Positions 1-10,767 of a stretch of 64,000 nt of DNA are shown here, piece after piece. This DNA comes from Plantago ovata. Its lineage: Eukaryota > Streptophyta > Magnoliopsida > Lamiales > Plantaginaceae. The translations under genes and the position numbers were made by a program. Under the pieces are notes generated by a model. That model ran no database searches and was not told where the DNA came from. It was given only the letters and a program-made list of their open reading frames with translations. The first letter of the stretch is position 1. Each line of letters starts with the position of its first letter. The stretch spans positions 79,904,753 through 79,968,752 of the forward strand of contig CM051456.1 of the NCBI GenBank assembly GCA_028274465.1, in the 5' to 3' direction.

Positions 1-397
1 GGATGAATGAAGAAATGTGCTCTGGTGTCCACGGTATTATCAGGCCTCGAACTAGTACCCCATTCTTCTCCTCGAGATCTGTGTATCCAGTGTAGAACTC
101 TTGGAGGAGGCTCTCATCGTACCCCTTGAACCTGTTGGAACTGTACCAAACCCAATTCCTTCTTGACGCCAATCGTGATAGCGTCCTATATCCTGCCGTA
201 TCAGCTGCTGACTCTGGAATATCAATCCTCATGTCTAGAATGATCGATCTTCCCCCGTCGGCCAGCTCCGCTTCTAGCCTTTGACGCACCTCTACCGCAG
301 CTACAGACATCTCGTACATATGGTGAGATGGTTGGGAGCTTGATGCTACTCCCTTCCCCTTTCTGCTCTAGCCGGCTCTCCTCGATCTTGGTGCCAT
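1..397 (-). pseudogene. ORF2 of B1, N-terminal part (plant transposon-protein-like)
   Basis: The ATG at 397-395 lies 5 nt after a 3' splice-like TAG at 405-403. Codon 10 is TAG (370-368); B2 has TCG at the matching codon. The remaining frame is open to the window edge. The encoded protein begins with a basic, Ser/Lys-rich tail. It continues into a region with the pattern EFY...TDLEEK...VRGLIIPWTP, which aligns by eye with A1 ORF2 (DFY...TDYNER...VRGVGVEFTP). I place it in the family annotated as putative plant transposon protein (PF20167-like); a profile search would be decisive. The function is unknown. Confidence 0.6.
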
Positions 398-434
398 GAT
401 TCCTACAAACAGCAATTAGTATCTTGTACGATAC
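375..434. repeat. 60-bp flanking duplication, left copy
   Basis: Positions 375-434 and 2707-2766 are near-identical (differences near the right end, TTGTACGATAC versus TTATACGATGC). They bracket an inserted LTR fragment. Each copy contains the ORF2 start codon and the 3' splice-like TAG of B1 in minus orientation. A 60-bp duplication is far longer than the 5-bp duplications flanking the complete elements here, so it was not made by normal integrase action. Confidence 0.8.
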
Positions 435-2706
435 TTTTCCAGACCTATTCTCTCACCTTTCTCTGTAGTTTTAGGTAGGAACTCCCCAGAGCCTGTTCTG
501 GGGGTTCGTAGCTTAGGAGATACTTTTTCATAGCAGTTTGGAGCTTGTAAGATCGCGATTCTTCGGAGACTGACAACCTTCGGTAACATTGTATCTTACG
601 GTTTGATGAACGTTTTTTTGACGCGTTCATCTTGACTTTTTTGCCTTCTTTTGCTATCTTTTAGCTTATTTTTTTGGTTAGTTTTGTAGAATAGTGTCAC
701 GTTTTGTGTTTTTTGCATTTTCAGGCACTTAGGTACGAAACGGTGTTTTTGGAGCTAAAAACGAAGCATTTTGGATGAAAAATGACCTCGTTGAAGTTCC
801 TTGATCTCCGTGGATATTTGTGAGTGCCCTTAGTTCGAGTTAAGCCAAGAATCACACTTTGGAGAGCCTAGCCTTACCTTGGAAGCAAATTCAAATGTTC
901 GGGTGGAAGTTTTGGAGTCGTTCGAGTGTGCAAGATTGATGCAGCCTAACCATTTCGGCCATAAATTTCTGATACAGAAGTGTATTGACCTCAAACGAAC
1001 TTCCACCCGTAGCTAAGTCAAAGAGCTATCCAATGATATATTACACGCCCTGATCCGACATTGTATGAGCCCTGGAGAGCGATTTGAAGACGAAGTGGGG
1101 CAGCCAAGCGGGCCGCTTGACTGTTCCAAGCGGGCCGCTTGGGTCCTGGGACAGATTCTGCAATTTCAAGCGGACCGCTTGGCCTCTTCAAGCGGGGCGC
1201 TTGGACTCAGATCCAGATCGCGATTTTGGCATTAAAACTCGATTTTCAGTTATTTTTCTCATTCTTTTCACTTTGTAATTGTTAGGGAGAGCTCTTTGAA
1301 GCTCCGTAGCTCAGACCCATTATCTAGAGGCTTGATTATCATCAAGAAAGACGTGATTACATCCAATTTCATCTTCATTGTATCTTGATCCGTGAGATTT
1401 GGGCATTCCACCGTCTCGTGACAATCGGTGGTAACTTGTATCAGTTCTCCTTATTTTGATTCTGATTATGAATGTTTGTTATTGTTATTCATATATGATG
1501 TTGTTTGTTTCAAGATCCGTTATGAATAGCTAATTCACGATTGTTGGTGGTAGAATGTGGACATGATAGCTAGGGTTGTGATTATGCTTGTTGTGCTTTG
1601 AACCATTGCGTAAGATCTAAAGTAGCCAATTACAAATCTTCGAATACAAGGTAGTGACAGCCCTTATGGTCGCTTAATACTTCTAGATCATCCATACAAT
1701 TGGGAGTAGCCAATTCCGTATTTTCGAATGCAAAGCATGTGACAACTTTGTGGTCAATTAATACTTCTCTATTGTATGTTTAAATGTTCATAGCATGATA
1801 GCAAGTTATAACCCATGGTTTGTCATGTCCACTAAGCTACCACCAACATCTTTCTCTATTTGATTTTATCTTCCTCTTGATAGTTTCTGATTTGCATGAG
1901 TGCTTGGTTTAATCACACAAACTTGCTTGTTGGTTGATTACAATTGTTACGCACTAAACAAAGCTACGTTAGGTCCCAAGAGAACAACACTCGGGAACAT
2001 CTTACCGCTGCACTAAATCTTTTGTGTAGTGAATAAGTGTTCTTTGGCTACAAACAAATTTAATTGGTGAAAAACGACATCATCACGGTTTATTCTACTT
2101 ATTTTTATATATCTTTCAACATGTTTTCTTCTATGATTTTTGTTGATAGCATGACAACTATGAGTAGTTAAACTTATCGTTGGTGGTAGTATGTGAATTC
2201 TTAGCGAAGGGAAGATAATCATGCTAATGGCTATATCGCGCATTATACTCCGTGTTATTGCTTTATTTCGTTGATCAGGCTCAGCCTATCCTCGTATGTT
2301 GATTAAACATTGTGCACAATTGGACCCTCGTCGACCTATGCATATCTATATCTTCGTAGTGTTGAATAATTACGAAACACAATAGGACAATAGTGATTGA
2401 CTTGTCAGTATCTTTATCTTCGTAGTGTTTAATAATTACAACAAGACAATTGATTGATCAAAGGTCTCCATGCAAGACCGAGGAATTTACGTACGATTAT
2501 TGACCCGTTATGCTTTGAAGGATCATACTATCACCAAGCTCCATTATCTGTTAGAAAAACCTTTGCTTTACCGTCTGCTGTTTTTATATTCTAAATTAGA
2601 TTTGATAAAGCTAGTTATAGTCCTTAGAGAACGACACTCGAGGTCATTCTACTGCTACACTACGGCTTTCGTTGTAGTTGTGAATTGCCTTTGGCTAAAT
2701 AACAAA
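432..2706 (+). mobile_element. R-U5 fragment of a B-type LTR, inserted opposite to B1
   Basis: Positions 432-603 plus 2091-2706 match the B1 LTR (reverse complement of about 17021 down to the U5 end) but lack its first about 400 bases and its last about 40. The first matching bases, TTTTCCAGACC, sit about 37 nt downstream of the LTR TATA box. The fragment therefore begins close to the expected transcription start and covers R-U5. It is flanked by a 60-bp duplication and contains a solo A LTR. The exact left boundary is uncertain by a few bases because of a short shared word (atac). Confidence 0.7.
604..2085 (+). mobile_element. Solo LTR, family A
   Basis: A complete A-family LTR of 1482 bp, starting TGATGAACG and ending CATCATCA, with target duplications CGGTT at 599-603 and 2086-2090. 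No internal sequence lies between. A solo LTR with intact 5-bp duplications is the usual product of recombination between the two LTRs of one element. A palindrome array (AAGCGGGCCGCTT and relatives) is at about 1104-1204. Confidence 0.9.
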
Positions 2707-2766
2707 GCTCTCCTCGATCTTGGTGCCATGATTCCTACAAACAGCAATTAGTATCTTATACGATGC
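2707..2766. repeat. 60-bp flanking duplication, right copy
   Basis: Second copy of the 375-434 sequence, on the far side of the R-U5 fragment. It continues directly into the B1 leader intron (minus strand), so this copy keeps the original upstream context. Confidence 0.8.
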
Positions 2767-3271
2767 AAAACATACCTATGCATATGTAAATGTACGAGCG
2801 AACAAACGAGCAATATCTTCAAAAATCCAACTCCTCAAAAACCCAATGTCTAGTCTAGCTACTTCATCACGCAACATATCAATGTAACTACTACAATAAC
2901 ATATCACATGATGCTCTTGCTAAACAACAAATGCCTTGAATCACAAGGTTCAATCCATACCATAATAACAAAAAATCTAACATAAATCCTCAACTTCATC
3001 AATCATGCATTCTACATTACATCCATCATTATCATATCAACAAACACATGTTTAAGCATGAAATGAAAGTAAGAGATACATTTCCTAACAAGATATATCA
3101 TCTAATAGCAAAAAATCTCAAATCAACAAACCAAGCCTAATTGAACATGCAATTGATAATGAATAACGATTCTAATCACATAAATCATCAACCCATACAT
3201 CATAGAAGCTTAATTGAAGCATAAATAAAAAAACCCCCAAATTTGAAAAATTAGGGTTCATGTGAGATTAC
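2767..3271 (-). other. Predicted ORF2 leader intron of B1 (remaining part)
   Basis: On the minus strand a donor-like GAG/GTAATC occurs at 3274-3266 and acceptor-like TAG sites occur in both 60-bp copies, 5 nt before the ORF2 ATG. The stretch is AT-rich with no open frame. The same arrangement is seen in B2 (24130-24668) and, with other bases, in A1 (10970-11450). The intron call is inference; no transcript is available. Confidence 0.45.
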
Positions 3272-3499
3272 CTCAAATCCGGATATTGAATGAACTAGGA
3301 AGAGATTTGTTCGGATGAAAAGAAAGAGCACGTAACGGGCTTCAATTGAAGCTAAAGAACACAAGATTTGGTGTTAATATGAAGAAGTTATGAAGGGTTG
3401 AAGGTATTTTGAAAATGGAGGAAATATTGGAGTTAAGATGATGAAAATGGAGAAAAATGAGAGAATGGGGAGGAATCCCCGTTTTTACTTACTGCAGGT

Positions 3500-3640
3500 C
3501 ATGGGGCGATTCGCCCCACGCCTGGGGCGAATCGCCCGTTGCGGGGCGAATCGCCCCGCGCGCACGCTCTGGAGCGTAGGGCGATTCGCCCCCCGTGGGG
3601 GCGATTCGCCACCCACCTCCTAAGGTGGGGAGACGATCGT
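3500..3640. repeat. B-type palindrome array before ORF2 (B1)
   Basis: A run of short GC palindromes such as GGGGCGATTCGCCCC, GGGGCGAATCGCCC and GGGGCGAATCGCCCCGC in otherwise AT-rich DNA. It lies between the protease and ORF2, as do the arrays in B2 (23793-23900) and A1 (10534-10767). It is not a CRISPR: there are no spacers of constant length. Confidence 0.8.
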
Positions 3641-3819
3641 TTCGAAATAAAATGCGGTTTTTAGTCCCCGAAAACCATTTTTCTCAAAAAATCACTCGAA
3701 AAATCGCACTCAAACATAACATAAGCATATACGACACAGAGATGAACAAATTCACATATGAAAAGCAAATTGTTCAAGTATGAATGCATGCAATAAAGCG
3801 GTAAAGAAAGCGATAAAAA

Positions 3820-3868
3820 CCCGGGTTGCCTCCCGGATAGCGCCACTGTTTAAAGTCTCTGACTCGAC
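3820..3868 (-). other. Two-stem conserved motif after protease (B1)
   Basis: Read on the minus strand: GTCGAGTCAGAGAC, then TCCGGGAGGCAACCCGGG, both able to fold. The same pair follows the protease in A1, A2 and B2. The loop AGGCAA is constant while stem bases differ between families in a paired way. Confidence 0.6.
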
Positions 3869-3961
3869 TTCTGTCTTTGCCTAGCTTTTCTTCTTGAGGG
3901 TACTAGACTTCCCCTTCACGGATCTCCTTTCCATGCCTCGAACCTGTGAATAAGAATGAAC

Positions 3962-6024
3962 CTAGACATTAAGACCACTGTAGTCAATAATGTGAGAAGT
4001 ATCAGGTGGATCAGGTGGATCAGATATGGCTTGCAGCACATGTTGCTTGCCATCCACTTCAATAGTGCAAGTTCTTCGGTAGATGTCCATTACGGAGCGT
4101 AGCTTAGTCAAGAACGTTCGCCCCAAGAGAATGACATCCCCTGTCCCAAGTGTAGACGCCGGCATAACTACAAAATCGGTGTATACAGAAGCTTCACCAA
4201 TCTTGACCAATACATTCTTCACAATGCCTTCGGGTGTCACAAAGGATCCATCTGCCAGTTGCACAATAGCCTTATGCACAAATAGTTTTCCAAGGTTACT
4301 CTTCTCGAAAACATTCAAAGGGAGCACATTAGAGTACGATCCCGTGTCTAGTGTGGCACGGACATCTTCAAGTTCCCCAATCCCGATATTAACATCGAAA
4401 CTTTGAGGGAGTGGCTCGGGATCCTCTTGCTCCTCTTCACTCTTGTCAGCACCAAGGTCCTTCTCTTCTTCCTCGGCATGTGGGGGCATTTCCCCCTCGC
4501 AATTCTCGCACTTAGCAACCTTCTTGATGGTGATTTCAACAGGTAGATCACCCACCAGGGTAATGGACATCGACTTCTCAGTGTTGTTAGGCAGCTTGCC
4601 TTGCTCCCTACTTGCTCCTCGGTCGATCAACTCTTGAATCTTTTGATGGGCAAGCCTAGTGCTCTCTTCCAACCTATCAAGCCTTGCCCTAGTCTTCTCG
4701 GAATCTTCTTCGTAACGTTTGAGAAAACTTTGTGTGTGATCAACCATCTTTTGCAAGTTCTCCATCAGTTGAGCCGACTTCGACTTCGGTGGCTCTTTCG
4801 GAGCGGGGTTTTCGCAGTGATCATTACCATAGTTAAGTCTACTATGGTCTTGGTTAGGGCCATAAGTTTGGCTAGCCGGTGCATATCCTTGATTGTTTCG
4901 GAATCCTCTTCTCCAAAATCCACCTCGAGGATTCCTACCGTCTTGTCCATAGCTAGCTTCTTGAGTACCAAACTCCGTAGCAAAGGCTTCCTCTTCGCCT
5001 CCTCGAGTCCAGTTGCCATCATCATACGCAAGCTCCGATCTACACATATGAGCCCCATGCCCATAGTTCTTGCATATTCGGCAAACTTCGTTTGAAACAG
5101 TTGTTCTAGTGGCCCTCTTGAGGACTTGCTTCAATTCGTTGGTAAAGCACTCGAATTGATCCCCATTCCCCCTATACATAGGGGCTTCTTGAGTCGGTGG
5201 AGCTTCAGGTCCACGTCTCCTAACCATCGCTCTTGGGTCCTTGAATTGCGAACCCTTAGCAAGCCTTTCGAAAACTGCCCAGACGGCTTCTGCGGTTTCC
5301 TCCCAAATATTGCCTCGGCATTGGAAATCCACCACTTGTTGGTTTTCGAAGGTTAGTCCATTGTAGAAGTGTTGGACTAGGTCAGAAAGTTCAAAACCAT
5401 GGTGAGGGCACTTGTTCATGAGATCTTGGAACCTCTCAAACGCGGTTAGCCCTGCTTGAATCCAGTGATTTGCGCCTTTAGCGCGGTAGTCAAGGCGTGA
5501 GGGAAGTATATTTCCATGAAAGCTGAAAAAACCTTCTACCAAGTGTCCAGCGAGCCTGCTGGTAGAGAACTCAACCATGACTTGGCTCTGTCGCCAAGTC
5601 CCATAGCAAAAACCTTCATCCTCAACTCATCCGTTGTTATTTCAGCTCCGGGTCGTGGGAGTTGGTTGACGAAATCATCGATATCGTGCAAGTACCCCAT
5701 CACATCTTCCCTTGATAAGCCATAGAACCTCGGAAGTTGTTGGAACGCGTGGTTCTTGATTTCCAGATCTCGAGTTGCAGACGAAAGAACAATCGCCGGT
5801 CCCCTCATACGATCCTTGGTGGGTTGAACCCATGCTTTCAGTGGTCTAGCTTCTGCCATTCCGTCGATTTCCTTGAAAAGACTGTGTAGAGATTCAGAGA
5901 AATCGGTATCCTCTATTTCCTCTAGTGCACGTCTTTGAAGTAGTCGCCTTATTTGGTGGTAGACTCTGTCGATCTCAGCAATTGAATCAGCAAGCGGTGT
6001 TCCTTTAGATCGTGTATGTGGCAT
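3962..6024 (-). pseudogene. gag: B1 gag-protease
   Basis: The start is ATG at 6024-6022 (protein begins MPHTRSKGTPLADS, as in B2). The first frame runs to about 5536; a shift near 5540 moves the rest into a second frame that continues to a stop at 3964-3962. Domains in order: capsid-type retrotransposon Gag (FYGLSREDVMGYLHDIDDFV, GLGDRAKSWL), zinc knuckle CRICKNYGHGAHMC (C-x2-C-x4-H-x4-C), a coiled stretch, then a retropepsin with ATLDTGSYSNVLPLNVF, whose DTG catalytic triplet is intact. Gag packages element RNA and the protease would mature it. No reverse transcriptase or integrase follows. Confidence 0.85.
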
Positions 6025-6148
6025 ACACTATCTGTAACAGACTAGGAAAGCAGTATTAGAGAGAGATTAAAAAGAAAAACTAAAACTACTAGAATTAGGA
6101 ATTGAATGCAGAAAATATAAACAAATTAAACAGAAAAAAGGAGTATAG

Positions 6149-7549
6149 TGATGAACGTATTTTTGACGCGTTCATCTTGTCTTTTTTACCTTCTTTTGCT
6201 ATCTTCTAGCCTTGTTTTTTGGTTTTTGTAGAATAGTGTCACGTTTTGTGTTTTCTGCATTTTCAGGCACTTAGGTACGAAACGACGTTTTTGGAGCTAA
6301 AAACGAGCCTTTTTGATGGAAAAGATGGCCCCGTTGAAGTTCCCCAATCTCCGTGGCTTGTTCATATGTGTTTGAGCATCAATAAGCATCGAGAAGGATG
6401 AGTCCAAGGCACCCGAGGGCCATGCGAGGGCAAAAAGATTGAGTTTGAAGACAAAAAATCTGCCCAGGAGCCAAGCTAAGCGCCTGGAATAGTGAAGCGC
6501 TCCGCTTCAATTTCCAGGAGCTTTGGCACAGAAGCCAAGCGAAGCGCTTGGTGTGCCAGAAGCGCTTCGCTTGCCAAGCGCTCCGCTTGGATTCTCCAAG
6601 CGGTCCGCTTGGCAGCGGTTACGTTTTCGGATTTTCCTTCTTAGATCTGATCTTTGGTCATTTTTTGAATATCTTTGGAACTGTAACTTCGTTTGGGAGA
6701 GCTTCAAAGCCCCAAAACTCAGAGAAAACTCAGATTACATTGTATTTTAGCTTGGGATTCAAGGTTTTGATTGGGATTCATCCTTTGTAATCACTACAGA
6801 GAGGTTTTCTTTGCTTTCCACCGATTAGTGACAGCTTTGGTGGTAACTTGTATCACTCTCTTGTCTTGTAGTTTGATATGATGTATTCTGATTATTATTC
6901 ATATGAATTGATGTCTATGTTGATGAATATGAGTAGCTAAATCTTTTGTGTTGGTGGTAGAATGTAGAATATGCATGCTATGGGTTATGTTTATGCTTAC
7001 ATGAGATTGTGATTCAATCTTGCTGCAAATCCCTTCATATGATTCTTAGTTGCCTATAAAATATATTCAAATTGAGTATAGTGACAAACTCTTGGTCAAT
7101 GAAAGCTATAGGATTGTATGTTAGAGATTTGCAGCATGCTAGATAAATGGTGTTGGTGACAAGCACCTCTAAAGTATTGATAGTGATGTTTTATGATGTG
7201 TGTATTAAAGTTTCCTAGACGAGTTGCTTAGCAGACTTGATCGAAGGTTTTACGCACTGAACTTGTGAGCATATTCGTAACCCATGCATGTGTATTTGAT
7301 TTCTACCACCAACCGTTTTCCAATCTTGATTTACAACAATCTGATTTCTCGTTGCTTTGTTCAAAGGAAACAATTCTACAAACATTTGAACTCGTTGACT
7401 GAAACTACTAGCAAAAACCTCAAACAAAGCCACGTTAGATCCCGAGAGAACGACACTCGGGGACAACTTGCCATTGCACTCTAGTTTGTGTAGTGATAAG
7501 TGTTCTTAGGCTTTTAAACAAATTTAATTGGTGAAAAACGACATCATTA
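6149..7549 (+). repeat. A1 5' LTR
   Basis: 1401 bp, starting TGATGAACG and ending CATCATTA (the last triplet is mutated from TCA; the 3' LTR has CATCATCA). The first bases form an internal inverted repeat GATGAACG...CGTTCATC. A palindrome array is at about 6470-6616. GAGAACGACACTCGG near the 3' end is shared with B LTRs as GAGAACGACACTCGA. Confidence 0.9.
6470..6616. repeat. A-type palindrome array in A1 5' LTR
   Basis: Includes GAAGCGCTCCGCTTC, CCAAGCGAAGCGCTTGG, AAGCGCTTCGCTT and CCAAGCGGTCCGCTTGG, all with an AAGCG...CGCTT frame around a short variable centre. The A2 and solo A LTRs have equivalents. Confidence 0.85.
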
Positions 7550-7552
7550 ATT

Positions 7553-7570
7553 TGGCGCCGTTGCTGGGGA
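7553..7570 (+). promoter_or_regulatory. Primer binding site, tRNA-Asp (A1)
   Basis: TGGCGCCGTTGCTGGGGA differs at one base from the complement of the plant tRNA-Asp(GUC) 3' end (TGGCGCCGTTGCCGGGGA, known from the tRNA). It lies 3 nt after the 5' LTR. It primes minus-strand DNA synthesis. Confidence 0.9.
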
Positions 7571-7692
7571 CTTAACTCCTTTGGTTGGTGTTTTTGTTTT
7601 GGTTTTTTCCGCCAACATCTCTTCTTTGTCTCATTTCTGTTTTTGTTTCTTTTTCCTTGAGATACTCACTATCTTGTATTTCAGGTGAGTGC

Positions 7693-8949
7693 ATGCCTAG
7701 AACTCGAACGGGTGGACCTATTATTGAACCTTTTGTAGACGAGATCGATCGTTTGTTTCAAAGGAAAAGGAGGAATTTGAATCTCGAGTTTGAAGGAGTA
7801 GCATCTAGACCTTCCACTTCTGGTATTCGGGAAGAGTCTTCATCTTATCTTTTGGAGCCAATTCTTGAATCTGTTTACTTGGAAGGTGAAATGGCGGAGC
7901 GGCCCATACGTACACTTACTAAGCCTACGGTTGGGGCTAGAGGACCAGCAATTGTCCTCAATGATGCCACAAGGAACTTGGATATCAAGAATCACATGTT
8001 CCAACAACTACCCAAATTCTATGGGATGGCTAATGAGGACGTGATAGGGTACTTGTATGAGCTCGAGAACTTTGTTCTCCATCTTGGGCGCCCAGGAGCT
8101 GGTGTTACGGATGATGATCTCCGCATGAAGGTCTTTTCTATGGGGCTAGGCGATCGAGCAAAGGTTTGGCTCAATACTTTGGAGGCCGGGTCTTTGACAA
8201 CATGGGATCTATGTTTCGATAAGTTCATGGAGCGTTACTATCCCGCTTCCAAGACAATGGCTATGAAGAGACAAATTAGCTCCTTCGAGCAGAGGTACGA
8301 TGAGCCTTTCCACGAGGCCTATGATCGTTTCATGGGGTTGCATCATCGATGCCCACATAACGGGTATGATAAAGGTCAGCTTCTTCAATTCTTTTACAAT
8401 GGTTTAGATCCTGAGATTCAATCTCAAGTGGATATTATTTGTGGAGGTAGTATGGGGGAGTTGCTTCCTTCTCAAGCCCAAGTGAATCTGGACATGATGT
8501 ACCGGAATTCCCAAAACCGGAATGTGAGGGCTCGTGTGCTCCAAAAGGAGCAAAGAGGTGAGGCCAAGGTAGTAGTGGAACAAAATGCCTTCGATGGGTT
8601 CGCCCATGAAGTGAAGCAAGCTTTGACGCAAAGCGTTCCTTCTCCTTCTACGGAAGTTTGTGGTGTGTGCAAGAACTATGGGCACCCGGCTTACTTATGC
8701 CGTTCTGAATTTGCTAGAGAGCAATATATCACGAACGATGTCCGTCAAGAAGTATATGCTGCTGAGGGAGAGCAAGTAGTTGGAGATGTGAACTACGGGC
8801 AAGGTTATGGCAATGTGAGGCCACCAAACCGTGGACCCCGAGGTGTGTACCAGAATCAAGGCAACCGTGGTTATCTTCATAACCCGGATCAAAATGCCTA
8901 TGGGCCTAATCAAGATAGAAGTCGTCTCAGCTATAGGATTATATGTTAG
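7693..8949 (+). pseudogene. gag: A1 gag, interrupted
   Basis: The start ATG at 7693 is chosen because the A2 copy starts there (MPRTRTGGPIIEPF). The longer upstream frame to 7585 is leader and ends in an acceptor-like TATTTCAG. The protein has a capsid region (FYGMANEDVIGYLYELENFV, GLGDRAKVWLNTLEAGSLTTW, YYPASKTMAMKRQI) and a zinc knuckle CGVCKNYGHPAYLC. After codon about 413 the sequence is replaced by LTR DNA (8929-9309), which gives the end RLSYRIIC and a stop. The rest of the gene resumes at 9310 in a different frame. Confidence 0.85.
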
Positions 8950-9309
8950 AGATTTGCAGCATGCTAGATAAATGGTGTTGGTGACAAGCACCTCTAAAGT
9001 ATTGATAGTGATCTTTTATGATGTGTGTCTTAAAGTTGCCTAGACGAGTTGCTTAGCAGACTTGATCGAAGGTTTTACACACTGAACTTGTGAGCATATT
9101 CGTAACCCATGCATGTGTATTTGATTTCTACCAGCAACCATTTTCCAATCTTGATTTACAACAATCTGATTTCTCGTTGCTTTGTTCAAAGGAAACAATT
9201 CTACAAACATTTGAACTCGTTGAATGAAACTACTAGCAAAAACCTCAAACAAAGCCACGTTAGGTCCCGAGAGAACGACACTCGGGGACAACTTGCCATT
9301 GCACTCTAG
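8929..9309 (+). repeat. LTR segment overwriting gag in A1
   Basis: 381 bp collinear, without indels, with A1 5' LTR positions 7104-7484 (constant offset 1825). Against A2, it replaces 28 bp of gag (A2 40088-40115). The left joint lies in a shared word AGCTAT(A/G)GGA and the right joint in a shared AG. Confidence 0.9.
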
Positions 9310-10352
9310 CACCGCCTTCTAGTCGTACACCTCCGCCTCAGGTTGCTAGTTCGGGACCACAAGGTGGAGGGGTTCTTCCTTCACCTCTTGTCTCTTCTCT
9401 CAACGATCTTGTGTTGAAAACAAATAAGTTTATGGAGCATTACTATCGTAATGAAGCTACTAACAATCAGCGGTTTGAGAAGCTTGAGGCTAGTAGTAGC
9501 AACCTCCATAAGAAGTTGCAAGAGCTGATAGATCGGGGGGCTAGTAGAGAGCAAGGGAAGTTTCCCGGAAACACGGAGAAGGCTATGGCCATAACCGTGG
9601 TGACTGATTTGCCCGTGGAGATCACGGTTGTGAGAGACAATGCACTAGTTGAGGTGCCGAGTTGCAAGATAACTGAAACTTGCAAAGTGAGTAAGGATCT
9701 TGAGACTCCTAAGGTAGTTGTGGAAGAGAAAGTGGTCGCACAATCTGATGCGATAGTGGGAGAAGAAAATGAAAACTCATCGTCTGAGGATGAGTTGGTG
9801 GATATGGTGGAATTGCCTATCCAAGAGAGCTTTGATGTGGAAATCGGCTTGGGTAAGAAGGATGGAATAGTGGCAACTCTAGACACGGGAGCGGGTGTGA
9901 ATGTCATACCTTTGAAGGTGTACGAAGAGTCGGGTTTGTCTGGCTTAAGACCAATGAAGTGCATGGTGCAATTGGCGAATGGGTCTATGAAGAAGCCATT
10001 GGGTGTGATCGAGAATCTAGTGGTAAGAGTCGCCAGTGTAGAAGTCAAGACGAACTTCATCGTCATGCCTACATCCTCCGCAAAGCTCAAGGATGTGGTT
10101 CTTTTGGGTAGAGCCTTCATCAACAAAGTACATATGGTGATAGACATGTACCGTCGTACATGTAGCTTCGAGGTAAATGGCAAGAAACATACGTTGCGAG
10201 CCATAGTTAATTCATGTGCTTATGTTGATACTAACGAACTTGTAGGATTCTTTGGTCCTCTTTATGTTCGTCAAGATGTGCAGGGACTAGGTGCTTTGAA
10301 GAGCACTTGGACGGGGAAGTCTAGTACCCGATGCGAAATTGATCCCGCATGA
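9310..10352 (+). pseudogene. gag: A1 gag C-terminal region and aspartic protease
   Basis: An open frame continuing the A2 gag-protease protein after the LTR segment, out of frame with the upstream part; the first in-frame ATG is at 9432. It contains a predicted helical stretch (NNQRFEKLEASSSNLHKKLQ), an acidic linker, and a retropepsin core VATLDTGAGVNVIPLKVY with flap and LLGRAFI segment. It ends at a TGA (10350-10352) directly upstream of the two-stem motif. It lacks any reverse transcriptase fusion. Confidence 0.85.
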
Positions 10353-10362
10353 GCTAAGACGA

Positions 10363-10412
10363 GTCGAGCCAACGACTTTTAAACGAAGGCGCTTCTCGGG
10401 AGGCAACCCGAG
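10363..10412 (+). other. Two-stem conserved motif after protease (A1)
   Basis: GTCGAGCCAACGAC followed by CTCGGGAGGCAACCCGAG; each can form a stem. The loop AGGCAA and the spacing are the same in A2 (41168-41217), B1 and B2 (23553-23602). Confidence 0.65.
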
Positions 10413-10533
10413 GTTGTAGGTACTTGCATATAGATTAGAAGCACGTTTAAATTTTGTTTCGTTGTTTAGACAAGGTTTTTGGGGTGAAAATTTAGCAAAA
10501 GTTGAAAAAAAATGGATTTGGGAGTTTTAGGTC

Positions 10534-10767
10534 CCAAGCGAACCGCTTGGAAAGCCCAAGCGGTCCGCTTGGATTTCCAGTAAGAACTCCATTCTTACTG
10601 GAAATCCAAGCGAAGCGCTTGGCACGCCCAAGCGGTCCGCTTGAATTTCCAGTAAGAATGAAAATTCTTACTGGAAATCCAAGTGGAGCGCTTGGGAGTT
10701 CCCAAGCGGACCGCTTGCCAAGCGCTTCGCTTGGGACGCCCAAGCGCTTCGCTTGGCTTTCCTTAAG
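10534..10767. repeat. A-type palindrome array before ORF2 (A1)
   Basis: Many AAGCG...CGCTT palindromes (AAGCGAACCGCTT, AAGCGGTCCGCTT, AAGCGCTTCGCTT) and two longer inverted repeats. The first has 21-bp perfect arms at 10566-10586 and 10592-10612 around a 5-nt loop. The second is at about 10640-10683 and includes CCAGTAAGAAT...ATTCTTACTGG. Confidence 0.85.

Noticed and set aside
3500..3640. CRISPR-like array
   Set aside because: The units are palindromes without regular spacers and the context is a plant retroelement.
4601..5095. Plus-strand frames opposite B1 gag (also 9467-10204 and 22075-22641 minus)
   Set aside because: Shadows of gag-protease on the other strand; no domains, not kept between copies except through gag conservation.
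7553..7570. Part of a tRNA-Asp gene
   Set aside because: Only the 18-nt complement of the 3' end is present and it sits 3 nt from an LTR, so it is a PBS.
7585..7692. N-terminal hydrophobic extension of A1 gag as a signal peptide
   Set aside because: A2 lacks the extension in frame and the segment ends in an acceptor-like CAG; it is leader.
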